Assembly (NCBI GenBank): GCA_032622095.1
Contig: CP136061.1
Location: forward strand, 84,540,324-84,604,323
Length of the DNA stretch: 64,000 bases
Direction: 5' to 3'
DNA from: Siphonodentalium dalli
Lineage: Eukaryota; Mollusca; Scaphopoda; Gadilida; Siphonodentaliidae
Part shown: in pieces, positions 20,996-32,700 of the stretch
Layout of the letters: each line of letters begins with the position of its first letter
Position numbering within the stretch: position 1 is the stretch's first letter
Made by a program: the position numbers and the translations under genes
The notes under the pieces: model-generated
Databases searched by the model: none
Told to the model about the DNA's origin: nothing
What the model saw: the letters and a program-made list of their open reading frames with translations, nothing else

Positions 20996-23978
20996 CAGTG
21001 TTCGCCCTGCCGATAGCCAATTTAGCAAATTGCGAAATAAATACAAAGTGGCTAAAAAATATGCCTGTGGCTAAAAATATGGCTACAGGCATTTTTTGTG
21101 TCGACCACGGACTGAACGACAATTTATTGTAAACAAAAGAAATTAACCGGCTCAGCACAAGACGACTTAACGTTATTCGCGAGAGCTGACGAGAATGGCG
21201 AGATTACGGGTGTGTTCGATTAGCTATACTATCGGGCGTTGGTTTCACGCCCTGGACAATTAGTTAATGATCGTTTAGAGGTGGATTCTTTAGACGCTAT
21301 CACAATTGAGTAAACATATTGTTATGAAATGGCTTACTGTGTAACAAAAGGGCAGTGGACAGTGTTGAATGGGACAACGAGACTTGCGCCTGTTATGAAT
21401 CAGTATAGGCTAGGGGGCAATTAATTTGAATAGACCAACGCATTCAGGTTTTGTTTAACTAATTTGGAAGTGTGGATACCACTCCAGACGGTTTTGTGAC
21501 AGCATCTGATACCATGGCATCTGTTGTTTTAAGACTCACTTTAAATGTGGAGAGTTTGAGGAGGGTCCACATTCCGAATTTTCACCATGAATCGCAAACG
21601 TAAATTAGATTTCGGCACTAGTGAAAATGACCAACCGTGCAAAGTTAAAAAACTTACTGATTTCTTTGGAAAATCCACAAATGTTGATATCGTGGATAAA
21701 CCATCCAAAACCACGACTGTTTGAAGTGATGTGATAGAGATATCATGCGACACAAATGTGATTAGTGCACCTAACAATATTGGACAACACAATTCTGTGA
21801 GGACGCCGAATAAACAACTATTTTCGCCAAAACGTGCATTTAAGGACGAGTGGAGAATCGGTCGTGACTGGCTTTCTTACGACAGGGAAAAACGTGTTAT
21901 GTACTGTAAACTCTGTCGAGAAGCTGGTGTTTCCAATCAGTTTACGACAGGTACTCCAGTTATGAAAAAAGACTTTGTACAAAAACACGAAGCTTCAAAA
22001 GGCGCAAACTCGCACACTGCATCTTTTCGAATCAACCACGACTGCACATCGATGCAAGAGGTTCAAACAGCAACATTGAGAAAAGCTGAGAAATCCATTA
22101 CTTCAGCGTTGAAAAACGCTTACTTCCTTGCTAAACACCATTTGTCGAACAGCCTTCTACCTGATCTCAACAATCTCTGCATAGAACAAAGAGATACCTT
22201 CCTACCCGGACTATGCGTGGACAAACACACATCCTACACACATCATCGTAGTATTGCGCAGTTTCATCAATCCATGCTCGACGTTATCAATGATACATGC
22301 CTTAAGGAGATTTCACAGAGCCCTGTTCTCAGTATTATGCTTGATGAATCAACGGACATTTCTACGTCGCAAAATGTTGTTTTTGGTTGGTATCTCAAGA
22401 AGTCGGAAGGCCGTTTTCATCCGAAAAGTGTGCTACTAGAAATCAAGGAACTTATTGACAACGCTAATGCCGAAAACATAACAAATTCAGTCTCATCAGT
22501 TCTAGACATCTTCAGTTTAGACAAAAGCCGATTGTGCAGAATAGCTACCGATGGTGCATCAGTGATGACCGGGAAAAAGAGCGGTGTGGCAAAACGTTTC
22601 AAGGATGATTCCCGCAGTTATTATCAGTACACTGCATCGCACATCGACTGTCACTCGCCAGCTGCGATGTGGCAGATCAAATTCCGTATATGGTTAAATT
22701 CCAGGGAGTACTGAACAGTATATAAACATACTTCAGTAGGTCACCCAAACACCAGTTTGCCCTTGAGAAAGTGCAAAACTTCTATGATGTGAACAGCAAA
22801 CAAGTTAAGCAAGTTTGTGCAACTCGATGGCTGTCGTTCGAGGGCAGTGCCAATTCTGTAATAATAATTACTCAAGTTTGTTCACAGTTTTCCAAGAGGA
22901 TGAATGTGTTAAAGCGAAAGGAATATACAAAGGAATTGTTTCCTACAAATTCCTTTATGTCGGTCATTTCATGTGTGATGTTCTTAAAGAGTATGTGATT
23001 CTCTATAAATGCTTCCAGGAAACTCATAGACTACACAGATGTGAATATGCTAATTCAGTTGACTATATCAAAAGTTGAGAAACATGCTAAGCCTAAGACA
23101 CCAGAGCCTTTGCTCAAAAAGTCTATTCTGGTTGATAATTTGAAGAGTAGATTCGTTGATGACGAGGACTCAAAGATCCTCTCTATTTTGACTTTGACCA
23201 AACTGTTTGAGTCGTCATATAGTGATAAGCAAGTTATCATAAAGCATTCCAAGCGTTTGGTGGATTATGTGAAACGATGCCGCAATCATGACATTAATGC
23301 GGAAGAAGTGAAAACTGAAATTGAGAGATTCAGGAAAGTGTGTAGGATAAAAAAGGACATGGATGATATATACGATTATGTTCAGTTTGCGATAAGAAAT
23401 AAAGAACTTTTTCCGATAGTCATTTAGCGGCAATTCTGTATTGTGTACCAGTGTCAACTGTAGATTGCGGACGAGCGTTTTCTACACATAATCTTATTAA
23501 AACGAAAATAGACTGTCTGCAGAATATTTGAACATTCTCATGAAAATATCAATTGAAGGGCTTCCAATTGATGAGTTTGATTTCGAACTTGCGTTCAGAA
23601 AGTGGAAGGATGTGAAATCGCGTAGGGTTTTCAACAGTGTTTGAATTTTGAACGTTATTGTTGATTTATTGATGTTGTATATTGTTATGACTTATAAGTG
23701 CTGATAACTTATTCCTAATAAGTTATCAGCACTTAGTTTTTAAACCATTATCAAGCTCTTTTGCGCGAATGCAGAGTTATTTGTAAAGGAATATACCCAG
23801 GAGAGGGTATTCAGCAAAAAAATCCATGAGGCGCAGTAAAATAAATGTTTATATCGTATTACATCTTGTGCTAATTTATCCCACAGTATGTGGCTAAACA
23901 TTTTTTAAAGTGGCCAACAATATTGCACAAGTGGCTAAAAAAATGGCTACAAAATGTTTTGGGCCAGGGCGAACACTG
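20996..23978 (+). mobile_element. hAT transposon, 2,983 bp, with decayed transposase
   Basis: The inverted termini CAGTGTTCGCCCTGCC and GGCCAGGGCGAACACTG are flanked by CCACTACC at 20988-20995 and 23979-23986, a perfect 8-bp duplication made inside the minisatellite. Subterminal GTGGCTAAAA repeats lie at both ends. A transposase relic occupies 21587-23644. Confidence 0.96.
21587..23644 (+). pseudogene. hAT transposase (KIAA1586-like type), disrupted
   Basis: This frame would encode the cut-and-paste transposase of the surrounding element. ATG at 21587 gives MNRKRKLDF, stopped by TGA at 21722. The same frame then runs 21725-22714 with a C-x2-C/H zinc finger (VMYCKLC ... QKHEAS), SIMLDESTDIS (first catalytic Asp region) and ATDGASVMTGKKSGV. 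A frameshift near 22660 moves to the +1 frame (ADQIPYMV by inference, CATRWLSF at 22819). Further stops lie at 22723, 22996 and 23425. The C-terminal hAT dimerisation motif is readable as STVDCGRAFSTHNLIKTK, and the product ends RRVFNSV at TGA 23642. At least five lesions make it inactive. Family resemblance is from memory of animal KIAA1586/ZNF862-like proteins. Confidence 0.92.
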
Positions 23979-24085
23979 CCACTACCATGAGATGTAAAAT
24001 TCAAACCACCCCCCATTCCTAACCGAGACCCTATAACACATCATTAACATTAATGTACAGCATTTTCCAATATTTTATTAGTAAA

Positions 24086-24293
24086 ATACTAGGCTATACC
24101 AGTTAATTTAAATACTAGGCTATACCAGTTAATTTAAATGCTAGGCTATACCAGTTAATTTAAATACTAGGCTATACCAGTTAATTTAAATGCTAGGCTA
24201 TACCAGTTAATTTAAATGCTAGGCTATACCAGTTAATTTAAATGCTAGGCTATACCAGTTAATTTAAACGCTATGCTATACCAGTTAATTTAA
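24086..24293 (+). repeat. 26-bp minisatellite, eight copies
   Basis: The unit TACTAGGCTATACCAGTTAA TTTAAA repeats with 26-bp spacing. TACT versus TGCT is the main variant. Confidence 0.96.
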
Positions 24294-24335
24294 ACATTTT
24301 CTTTTGTTATTATTACAGTTGGGGGGCCTCGATGG

Positions 24336-25750
24336 CAAGCCTTGAAATAGGGTGTCTGTCATTTGCAGAAAGAGGTCCCCAGAGGGTGAATTTAGTGATA
24401 CTAGCCCAAATTCACTCTCTGGGGACCTCATTCTGCTTACATCTCAGCAGAATGAGGTCCCCAGAGGGTGAATTTGGTGATGCTAGCCCACTATGCGGGG
24501 TAGCATCACTAAATTCACCCTCTGGGGACCAGGGTTGTCAATAGGTACTGGTACCGGTACCGGAACCGGCGGTAATCAGGAATTAAATCGGTACCGGTTC
24601 TGATGTCGAGTACCGACGGTTCTCGGTACTGATTGTTGATTTCTATTAATATACATCTTAACAAATATAAAGGGTTAATTAAGCAGCTCAACATCGCGCC
24701 AAACAAAACTGCGATTGGTCATCGTGATATCATTAACACATTCAAACATCAAAGGCACAGCATGCCGCACTATGACAACTTGTCACAAAATTGACAAAAT
24801 GCATGCATTGTGTAGGCGCTTGTGATGAATGTATTTCTTGCCGCCGGATGCAATTATGCACGTGCCGTTTCGCGGTATCAATTTATGACACATGCATCAT
24901 TTGAGAGGAGTTTGTTGGGCAATGACAAGGTCACAAGGCGCAAAAGTGCCAAAGACCCAAATTACCATCGACGGATATATATGACATGGATGTTGACACT
25001 GTAGAACTCGAATGACAGGATATTTATGAGTTGTGAGTCGTGACATGGAGGCGTGGGGAACCAGGGCAGAGTTACCAGAGCATTATGACGTAATGATTCT
25101 TATGATCACATGAGTGACATCTATTGAGCTTTTTTTCCCTTTGTTTTTACTTTTATTGTGATATAAAGTTAATGTCACAGACACAGAGTGTATTTGACTA
25201 TTTTCACTCTAAATCTATTTCAAATTTTCGAACTAGCCAACTACAACTAGGCTTACTGGAAACGACTTTGATTTCATTGGGTGACATCATTTATGAAATT
25301 ACAACATGCGAGTAATATGGCTGATTAGTGAGTTCTCTAATTAATTACCACACAAATAAAATGGTGTACCGTGTATCCATATAAATCTACAATGTTAGCC
25401 GACCCAGTAGTCAAACATACATGTCTACATTCGTTCCACTCTGTATTCCGTCTTTTAAAAAATCCTCCCTTTGCGACTTGCCGAAAACCGCTGCAGACAA
25501 CAACTTAATCGTAAATGTCGTTGCGATTTTTATTTTCTTTGTTTGACTAAACCTCGAACTTAACGAATAATTGATGATGGAACCCCACGAAACAAAAGTT
25601 ATTTGCCGTATAAAAGTCCACTCAATGAGAACCGATACCGACCCGGTTTGTGGTACTGAACATCAGTACGGAACCGGTACCGAAAGTTACTTTGACAACC
25701 CTGCTGGGGACCTCATTCTGCAAATGACAGACACCCTATTTCAAGGCTTC
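24336..25750. mobile_element. MITE family D inserted in the SINE, itself interrupted
   Basis: Ends CAAGCCTTGAAATAG and ATTTCAAGGCTTC. The flanks CTCGATGG (24328-24335) and CTCGGTGG (25751-25758) differ by one base, consistent with an 8-bp duplication. A second palindrome within it is cut by the 1,174-bp hAT element at 24530. Confidence 0.88.
24530..25703. mobile_element. Non-autonomous hAT element, 1,174 bp
   Basis: Ends CAGGGTTGTCAA and TTGACAACCCTG. CTGGGGAC at 24522-24529 and 25704-25711 is a perfect 8-bp target duplication within the MITE arm. Subterminal regions are full of GGTACCGGTACCGG-type palindromic hexamers on both sides. No transposase is seen; the 60-codon frame at 24822 has no recognisable domain. 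Confidence 0.95.
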
Positions 25751-26054
25751 CTCGGTGGCTCAGTCGGTAAGGTGCTCTGCTCCAGACCATCTCAGACTCT
25801 AGCGCTGGTGATATGGGTTCAATTCGCAGTGGAGTAATCGATGACTTTGTATCCCATATCGCTATCTGGAGAAGTTGCCATTTATCGCCGATGGTCGGAG
25901 GATTCGCCGGGCACAATGGGTCATTCTTCCAGCCAATGAAATCACTGCTAGATTAGTGCACGTTCTTTCCCTCCACCAATAAAACTGGTAACGTCGTCAT
26001 ATAGCCCTGGCTGCTGAAAGCGACATTAGACACCAATAAATACATAGATAAATA

Positions 26055-26216
26055 GAGGATATCCACACATTTTCAGTGGATATGGGTTATATCTCATGAG
26101 TGATGACAAAACATTGAATTTCCACGAGTGGCTTTAGCCACGAGTGGAAATTCAAATGTTTTGTCATCACGAATGAGATTTAACCCATATCCACTGAAAA
26201 AGTGTGGATATTCTGT
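26055..26216. mobile_element. MITE family G, about 160-bp palindrome
   Basis: GGATATCCACACATTTTCAG and the opposing CTGAAAAAGTGTGGATATTC enclose matching inner arms (GATGACAAAACATT, TTCCACGAGTGGC). It directly abuts the SINE tail. Confidence 0.85.
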
Positions 26217-26217
26217 T

Positions 26218-26402
26218 TATTATATACTTTAGTTACTTGCCTATGGCCCCCAATGAATGTCAATACATCAGACATTTCAAGCTGACACATTACGCCCAAA
26301 ACAATAGTCCCATATTTAGAACACTCAAAAAGTATAGATTTTGTATTTATGATATACTTTCGTTACTTGCTGATGGCCTCCAATGAATGTCAGTACATGA
26401 TG
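26218..26402 (+). repeat. Partial direct duplication with 130-bp offset
   Basis: ATATACTTTAGTTACTTGC with CAATGAATGTCAATACAT reappears 130 bp later as ATATACTTTCGTTACTTGC with CAATGAATGTCAGTACAT. Confidence 0.8.
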
Positions 26403-26404
26403 TG

Positions 26405-26470
26405 TGCAGGAAATCATTCACTATGAAGTATAACCTGACTACACACATGAGGATCCATACGGCGCAATAA
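26405..26470 (+). pseudogene. C2H2 zinc-finger exon fragment
   Basis: The frame reads CRKSFTMKYNLTTHMRIHTA then Q and two stops. F-x5-L-x2-H-x3-H and a terminal HT are the second half of a C2H2 finger, and the Cys may be its second metal ligand. The normal linker TGEKP is absent and the upstream Cys is out of frame. It sits in the kinesin intron 104 bp before exon g, so it is probably a relic of a retrocopy or duplicated finger. Confidence 0.65.
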
Positions 26471-26475
26471 TACCA

Positions 26476-26495
26476 GTGAGATATCGATATCTCAC
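26476..26495. repeat. Perfect 20-bp palindrome
   Basis: GTGAGATATCGATATCTCAC is self-complementary and followed by a degenerate second set (GTGGGATATCACTTATATCT). It could be a small MITE centre. No role is visible. Confidence 0.8.
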
Positions 26496-26573
26496 TAGTG
26501 GGATATCACTTATATCTCACTGCTAAAACCTTATAATTCATGGGCAAGTATATAATAAATAATATTATTACAG

Positions 26574-26760
26574 TTCTCGGTCTCATTTGATGGTGATGAT
26601 AAACTTGGAGGGGACTGATAAGGTTACAGGCTCCACTACCAAGGGAACGCTCACGCTGTGTGACTTGGCTGGCTCGGAACGAATCTCGAAAACTGAAGCA
26701 GAGGGTCAGAGGTTGGTCGAGGCTGCGGCTATCAACAAATCACTCAGTGCTCTCGGACAG
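26574..26760 (+). CDS. Kinesin-14 exon g: switch I and switch II
   Basis: This exon has one base plus 62 codons, acceptor TTACAG and donor GTGAGG. It begins SRSHLMVMINLEG (end of switch I), continues GTLTLCDLAGSERISKTEAE with switch II DLAGSER, and ends AAINKSLSALGQ, the relay and microtubule-binding region. All nucleotide-contacting motifs are intact. A hAT-type MITE fragment starts 14 bp into the following intron, and the next exon is 24.7 kb away. Confidence 0.97.
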
Positions 26761-26774
26761 GTGAGGGATAGTTA

Positions 26775-26847
26775 CCAAGCCTGGATATAGTGTGTCTGAC
26801 ACTTGTAGAATGAGGTCCGCAGAGGGTGAATTTAATGATGCTACCCG
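26775..26847 (+). mobile_element. MITE family D, truncated half
   Basis: CAAGCCTGGATATAGTGTGT through GAGGGTGAATTTAATGATG stops at the start of repeat family F, 14 bp downstream of kinesin exon g's donor. Confidence 0.8.
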
Positions 26848-26849
26848 AT

Positions 26850-27192
26850 ACCAAAAATAATGCTAACCACAGTCAACTATAGTATAAAATTGCCCGAAAC
26901 CTGTTATTTATCAACATTTTGGTCAACAAAATTTTGCCAGTTTGTCAAATATCTGACAAAAAAAAGCCACTTGATTTTAGAGTTATCCATCTTCATCCGC
27001 AATTTGGTAAGAGAAATTTCTCTCATCGACTGTTTACTGGACCACTTAAAATAATAGATTTCAAACATCAAATAATATCTGATCACTCTGAGCTTTGATG
27101 GGTGGGTTCCTTGAATTAAATAAAATATTTTTACGCCCGAAGCCAAGGAATTAGTAATTTGCTAGCATTAATTCGGATTGAGTACCTTTAAA
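26850..27192 (+). mobile_element. Repeat family F, copy 2, 5' truncated
   Basis: It shares the TATAGTATAAAATTGCCC, CTTGATTTTAGAGTTATCCA and GATCACTCTGAGC segments with copy 1. The right end is TTCGGATTGAGTACCTTTAA, a good inverted partner of AAAGGTACTCAATCCGA. Confidence 0.82.
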
Positions 27193-27351
27193 TGCACATG
27201 AAATATGTATTTGTACCCGATATAAACAAATTTGCTCCACCTCTTTAGGTGGAGTAAGTCTTTGAAAAATATTCCTGGGACACTTGAAATATACCCTGAA
27301 CAAATCTATTCACATGGCAAAATATGTTCTAGGTTTGAAAAAATTGTATCT

Positions 27352-27810
27352 TAAAGGTACTCAATCCGATCAGAGGGTCCCCGTATCATCAAGATACAAC
27401 AACATTTCTTCAAAATACGCTTTAGTTATCAGAATCGATTAATTGCAACAAAATAATGCTAACCACTGTCAACTATGTTTTCAAATTTCCCAAACGTGTT
27501 AGTTGTCAACATTTTGTTCAATGAAATATGGCCATATTATCACTTGAGTATCACAAAATTTGGCCATATTACCACTTGATTTTAGAGTTTACCATCTTCA
27601 TCCGCAATTTTGTCCGAGTTCATCCATTTGGCAACGTTTTTCTGGGCGACAAATAATTGCACAACTTGAGAAATAACAAACTTCAAAAATCAATATCTTA
27701 TCACTCTGAGCTTTGGTGGGTGGGTTCGTTGACTTGAAACAAATATTTTTTGCCCCCGAAGACGAAGAAATAGTAATTTAGGAGCATTAATTTGGATTAT
27801 TCATCTTTAA
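27352..27810 (+). mobile_element. Repeat family F, copy 3
   Basis: The left end TTAAAGGTACTCAATCCGAT and body up to GGATTATTCATCTTTAA match the other copies. It lies 160 bp after copy 2. Confidence 0.82.
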
Positions 27811-27974
27811 AATGATATATACCTGGTTCAAATGCATGGCTTCATGTAAATGAGTCTTTAATGTATTAATTTTGGCTCTCATGCATATTCAAGCCACCGA
27901 CCATCCTGATATTTTTGCATTGACAGCGCGTTCGGGTGCATTGTCCTCAATTTTCTAACCCAATCATTTTAAAT

Positions 27975-28262
27975 TTTTTACCCTGTGCCAATGCATTCTC
28001 TTATATATGCGAGTCGACCATAGGTCGCCTCGCATATATAAGAGAATGCATTGGCCTAACAATTTTTTACAATTTTAATAATGTTTTCTTGTATTCTTTA
28101 ACAATTTTATAATTTCACCCATACAGAGCCCCAGACAAACATGAGCAGACGACACTCTTCTGTATGCTTCTATATATGTGTGAGGCTCCCTGCAGGGTAA
28201 TAAATGTTTTTTATTTTAGGTCGCCTCGCATATATAAGAGAATGCATTGGCACAGGGTAAAA
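27975..28262. mobile_element. MITE family B without terminal arms
   Basis: TTTTTTACCCTGTGCCAATG opens a hairpin module, followed by the GAGCCCCAGACAAACATGAG stem, and closes with CATTGGCACAGGGTAAAA. This is the family B core seen complete at 60903. Confidence 0.82.
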
Positions 28263-28549
28263 CAATTACCGTTTTGTTCCATTAGCTATGCATAACCCTT
28301 TTACTGAAATGTTGTCTATACAATGACCTGGCAACTTGAAATGTCCCTATCCATTCTGATTTCCCCCAAATGTTCTGAAAATCTTTCACCAATCTGCCTC
28401 TTTGTTTTCCCCGACATAAACTTCCCGATCACATGCCGCACATGACCGACAGAAAAGGACATTTTTAGTACAGCAAGTCATCTGCTTCAACACTCAACTT
28501 ATTTGTGCCATCAGAACTAATGACATCAGAATTAGTCAACCGCAGACAT

Positions 28550-28934
28550 GACATGTCAATGCATAGCGGGCTAGCATCACTAAATGTACCCTCTGGAGAC
28601 CTCATTCTGCTTAGGCCTCATTTTCTCTGGAAAATTTCTTTATTAGCAAATTTCTATAGAAACTTCTTCACAAAGATTCCATTTATTTTTTAGTTTAGTT
28701 TCTCTACATCCCCAAATTAACAGACGACACATAGCAATAATAATAATTGCAGTAATATTCACCATTTGGGAACTTCAATCTGCGTCTTTTCTCCCATAGC
28801 AGAAGAGGCCATGCAGAATGAGGTCCCCAGAGGGTGAATTTGGTGATGCTAGCCCACTGTGTGAGATAGCGTCACTAAATCTACCCTCTGGGGACCTCAT
28901 TCTGCCAATGACAGGCACACTAAACTCAGGCTTG
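28550..28934. mobile_element. MITE family D, long form, left end damaged
   Basis: A half palindrome at 28557-28615 and a full one at 28813-28907 (GCAGAATGAGGTCCCCAGAG and complement), ending AAACTCAGGCTTG. Confidence 0.8.
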
Positions 28935-29140
28935 TGTCACACATGAGGTCTCGCAATTCTCTGTGGCAAGGATACACAATTAATCGTGTTTTCGCACCTG
29001 ATATAGTTATAAATAAAAAATATAAATAAAAACTTCCCTCATTGATGCATTGATCTGAAAAATAAATTGTCTGAGAAACAATTAACTAACCTTGACATCT
29101 ACTCATCGACCAATCAAATCCACGCTCAACCAACCTAGAG

Positions 29141-29149
29141 TATAAAAGG
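29141..29149 (+). promoter_or_regulatory. TATA-box-like motif
   Basis: TATAAAAGG precedes a 68-codon frame at 29245 and the hammerhead-like sequence at 29183. Whether it drives anything is unknown; it may belong to a retroelement. Confidence 0.4.
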
Positions 29150-29182
29150 ACAGGCAAAATCCACATCTACCCACGCCATCCT

Positions 29183-29223
29183 GGTCCTGATGAAGATACA
29201 CTAGTTATCAAAAACGCTAGACC
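29183..29223 (+). ncRNA. Degenerate hammerhead-ribozyme-like sequence
   Basis: GGTC (stem I) is followed by the invariant CTGATGA (29187-29193), a short stem GATA...TATC, then AAAAACGCTA, and GACC that pairs with GGTC. The canonical GAAA box reads AAAA, so the essential G12 would be missing. Short-stem type I hammerheads of this layout are known in Penelope-like retroelements. It could be a relic or chance. Confidence 0.35.
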
Positions 29224-29244
29224 ATTTTTAGGATATTCAAGTGA

Positions 29245-29451
29245 TTGAGTACCTCCCTGGAGGATCATCCTCGCCTAATTTTCTTTACTCACAACTCAAT
29301 CACATGCAATATGGCCACGAGCATCTCTCTCACCAGTGTCACACCCATTGACATCAACCTCCCCACACCCAACGTGTTCCTCACTGTAGTATTCCATGAT
29401 GACGACTTGCTAAGGGGAACAAAACGCACATGCACAAATCTTGAACAATAA
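29245..29451 (+). CDS. Small unassigned ORF, 68 codons
   Basis: The frame reads MSTSLEDHPRLIFF at its start, with an inner Met at 29311 (MATSISLTSV), ending DDDLLRGTKRTCTNLEQ then TAA. It lies between a TATA-like motif with hammerhead-like sequence and the satellite array. I do not recognise a domain. Its base composition is less AT-rich than its surroundings, which is the only hint of coding. It may belong to a retroelement. Confidence 0.25.
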   Translation: MSTSLEDHPRLIFFTHNSITCNMATSISLTSVTPIDINLPTPNVFLTVVFHDDDLLRGTKRTCTNLEQ

Positions 29452-29744
29452 ACCTTACCACAGCACCTCAGTGCGCACATGAAGAGAGAGATAGCACGGA
29501 TCTTCACTCCCTGCGTACCCTACTACTAGTAGGCACTAACAAGAAGGACTTTAATTAGTCGCCTCCCATATAACCTTGTATCTCAGCAATTTTCAGTCTT
29601 CATTCCTCCTCATAAGGCCATTAACCTATGCTAAATGGAATATCCGAATCAGTTAAAAAGTGTACATTGGAATGGTCTATTATTCATTTGGAGGGATGTT
29701 AAAATGATAAAAGTAGACGGCAGATAACTGATAGTGCATATTGA

Positions 29745-29765
29745 AGGAAATGTTTAGATAATAAG
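29745..29765 (-). repeat. Inverted satellite fragment at the array's left edge
   Basis: Bases 29745-29765 are the reverse complement of CTTATTATCTGAACATTTCC plus T (one mismatch), the opening of the satellite monomer. They face the first forward monomer head to head. Confidence 0.85.
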
Positions 29766-32700
29766 AACATTTTATCTCAACATTTCCTATGGGATAACTA
29801 CTCAACAATGATGCTTTAGTATAGAAAGGGTTAAACATTTTATCTGAACATTTCCTATGGGATAACTGTTCATCAATGACGCTTTAGTATAGAAAGGGTT
29901 AAACATTTTATCTCAACATTTCCTATGGGATAACTACTCAACAATGATGCTTTAGTATAGAAAGGGTTAAACATTTTATCTGAACATTTCCTATGGGATA
30001 ACTACTCATCAATGATGCTTTAGTATAGAAAAGGTTAAACATTTTATCTGAACATTTCCTAATGGATAACTGTTCATTAATGATGCTTTAGTATAGAAAG
30101 GGTTAAACATTTTATCTCAACATTTCCTATGGGATAACTACTCATCAATGATGCTTTAGTATAGAAGGGGTTAAACTTATTATCTGAACATTTCCTATGG
30201 GATAACTACTCATCAATGATGCTTTAGTATAGAAAGAGTTATACATTTTATCTCAAAATTTCCTATGAAATAACTGTTCATCAATGATGCTTTAGTATAG
30301 AAAGAGTTAAACATTTTATCTGAACATTTCCTATGGGATAACTACTCATCAATGACGCTTTAGTATAGAAAGGGTTAACTTATTATCTGAACATTTCCTA
30401 TGGGATAACTACTCATCAATGTTGCTTTAGTATAGAAAGAGTTAAACATTTTATCTGAACATTTCCTATGGGATAACTGTTCATCAATGACGCTTTAGTA
30501 TAGAAAGAGTTAAACATTTTATCTGAACATTTCCTATGGGATAACTACTCATCAATGATGCTTTAGTATAGAAAGAGTTAAACATTTTATCTGAACATTT
30601 CCTATGGGATAACTACTCATCAATGATGCTTTAGTATAGACAGTGTTAAATTTATTATCTGAACATTTCATATGGGATAACTACTCATCAATGATGCTTT
30701 AGTATAGAAAGGGTTAAACTTATTATCTGAACATTTCCTATGGGATAACTATTCATCAATGATGCGTTAGTATAGAAAGGGTTAAACTTATTATCTGAAC
30801 ATTTCCTATGGGATAACTACTCATCAATGATGCTTTAGTATAGAAAGAGTTAAACATTTTATCTCAACATTTCCTATGGGATAACTATTCATCAATGATG
30901 CTTTAGTATAGACAGGGTTAACTTATTATCTGAACATTTCCTATGGGATAACTACTCATCAATGATGCTTTAGTATAGACAGTGTTAGATTTATTATCTG
31001 AACATTTCCTATGGGATAACTACTCATCAATGATGCTTTAGTATAGAAAGGGTTAAACTTATTATCTGAACATTTCCTATGGGATAACTACTCATCAATG
31101 ATGCTTTAGTATAGAAAGAGTTAAACATTTTATCTGAACATTTCCTATGGGATAACTACTCATCAATGATGCTTTAGTATAGAAAGGGTTAACTTATTAT
31201 CTGAACATTTCCTATGGGATAACTACTCATCAATGATGCTTTAGTATAGAAAGGGTTAACTTATTATCTGAACATTTCCTAAGGGATAACTACTCATCAA
31301 TGATGCTTTAGTATAGAAAGGGTTAAACATTTTATCTCAACATTTCCTATGGGATAACTACTCATCAATGATGCTTTAGTATAGAAAGGGTTAACTTATT
31401 ATCTGAACATTTCCTATGGGATAACTACTCATCAATGATGCTTTAGTATAGAAAGAGTTAAACATTTTATCTCAACATTTCCTATGGGATAACTGTTCAT
31501 CAATGACGCTTTAGTATAGAAAGAGTTAAACATTTTATCTGAACATTTCCTATGGGATAACTACTCATCAATGACGCTTTAGTATAGAAAGAGTTAAACA
31601 TTTTATCTGAACATTTCCTATGGGATAACTACTCATCAATGATGCTTTAGTATAGAAAGAGTTAAACATTTTATCTCAACATTTCCTATGGGATAACTGT
31701 TCATCAATGACGCTTTAGTATAGAAAGAGTTAAACATTTTATCTGAACATTTCCTATGGGATAACTACTCATCAATGATGCTTTAGTATAGAAAGAGTTA
31801 AACATTTTATCTCAACATTTCCTATGGGATAACTACTCATCTATGATGCTTTAGTATAGAAATGGTTAAACATTTTATCTGAACATTTCCTATGGGATAA
31901 CTACTCATCAATGATGCTTTAGTATAGAAAGGGTTAAACATTTTATCTGAACATTTCCTATGGGATAACTACTCATCAATGATGCTTTAGTATAGAAAGA
32001 GTTAAACATTTTATATCAACATTTCCTATGGGATAACTATTCATCAATGATGCTTTAATATAGAAAGAGTTAAACATTTTATATCAACATTTCCTATGGG
32101 TTAACTGCTCATCAATGATGCTTTAGTATAGAAAGGGTTAAACATTTTATATCAACATTTCCTATGGGATAACTACTCATCAATGATGCTTTAGTATAGA
32201 AAGAGTTAAACATTTTATATCAACATTTCCTATGGGATAACTACTCATCAATGATGCTTTAGTATAGAAAGGGTTAAACATTTTATCTGAACATTTCCTA
32301 TGGGATAACTACTCGTCAATGATGCTTTAGTACAGAGAGGGTTAAACTTATTATCTGAACATTTCCTATGAGATAACTGTTCATCAATGATGCTTTAGTA
32401 TAGAAAGAGTTAAACATTTTATCTCAACATTTCCTATGGGATAACTACTCATCAATGATGCTTTAGTATAGAAAGGGTTAACTTATTATCTCAACATTTC
32501 CTATGGGATAACTACTCATCAATGATGCTTTAGTATAGAAAGAGTTAAACATTTTATCTCAACATTTCCTATGGGATAACTGTTCATCAATGACGCTTTA
32601 GTATAGAAAGAGTTAAACATTTTATCTGAACATTTCCTATGGGATAACTACTCATCAATGACGCTTTAGTATAGAAAGAGTTAAACATTTTATCTGAACA

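Larger units (their letters stand above)
24321..26056 (+). mobile_element. tRNA-derived SINE, split by a MITE insertion
   Basis: The 5' start is GGGGGGCCTCGATGG (24321-24335); the rest resumes at 25751 with CTCGGTGGCTCAGTCGG. It has an A box TGGCTCAGTCGG (25757-25768), a B box GGTTCAATTCG about 55 bp on, about 200 bp of non-tRNA body, and a tail AATAAATACATAGATAAAT. A Pol III promoter arrangement is visible. The two parts are separated by a family D MITE whose target duplication is the SINE's own head. Confidence 0.85.
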
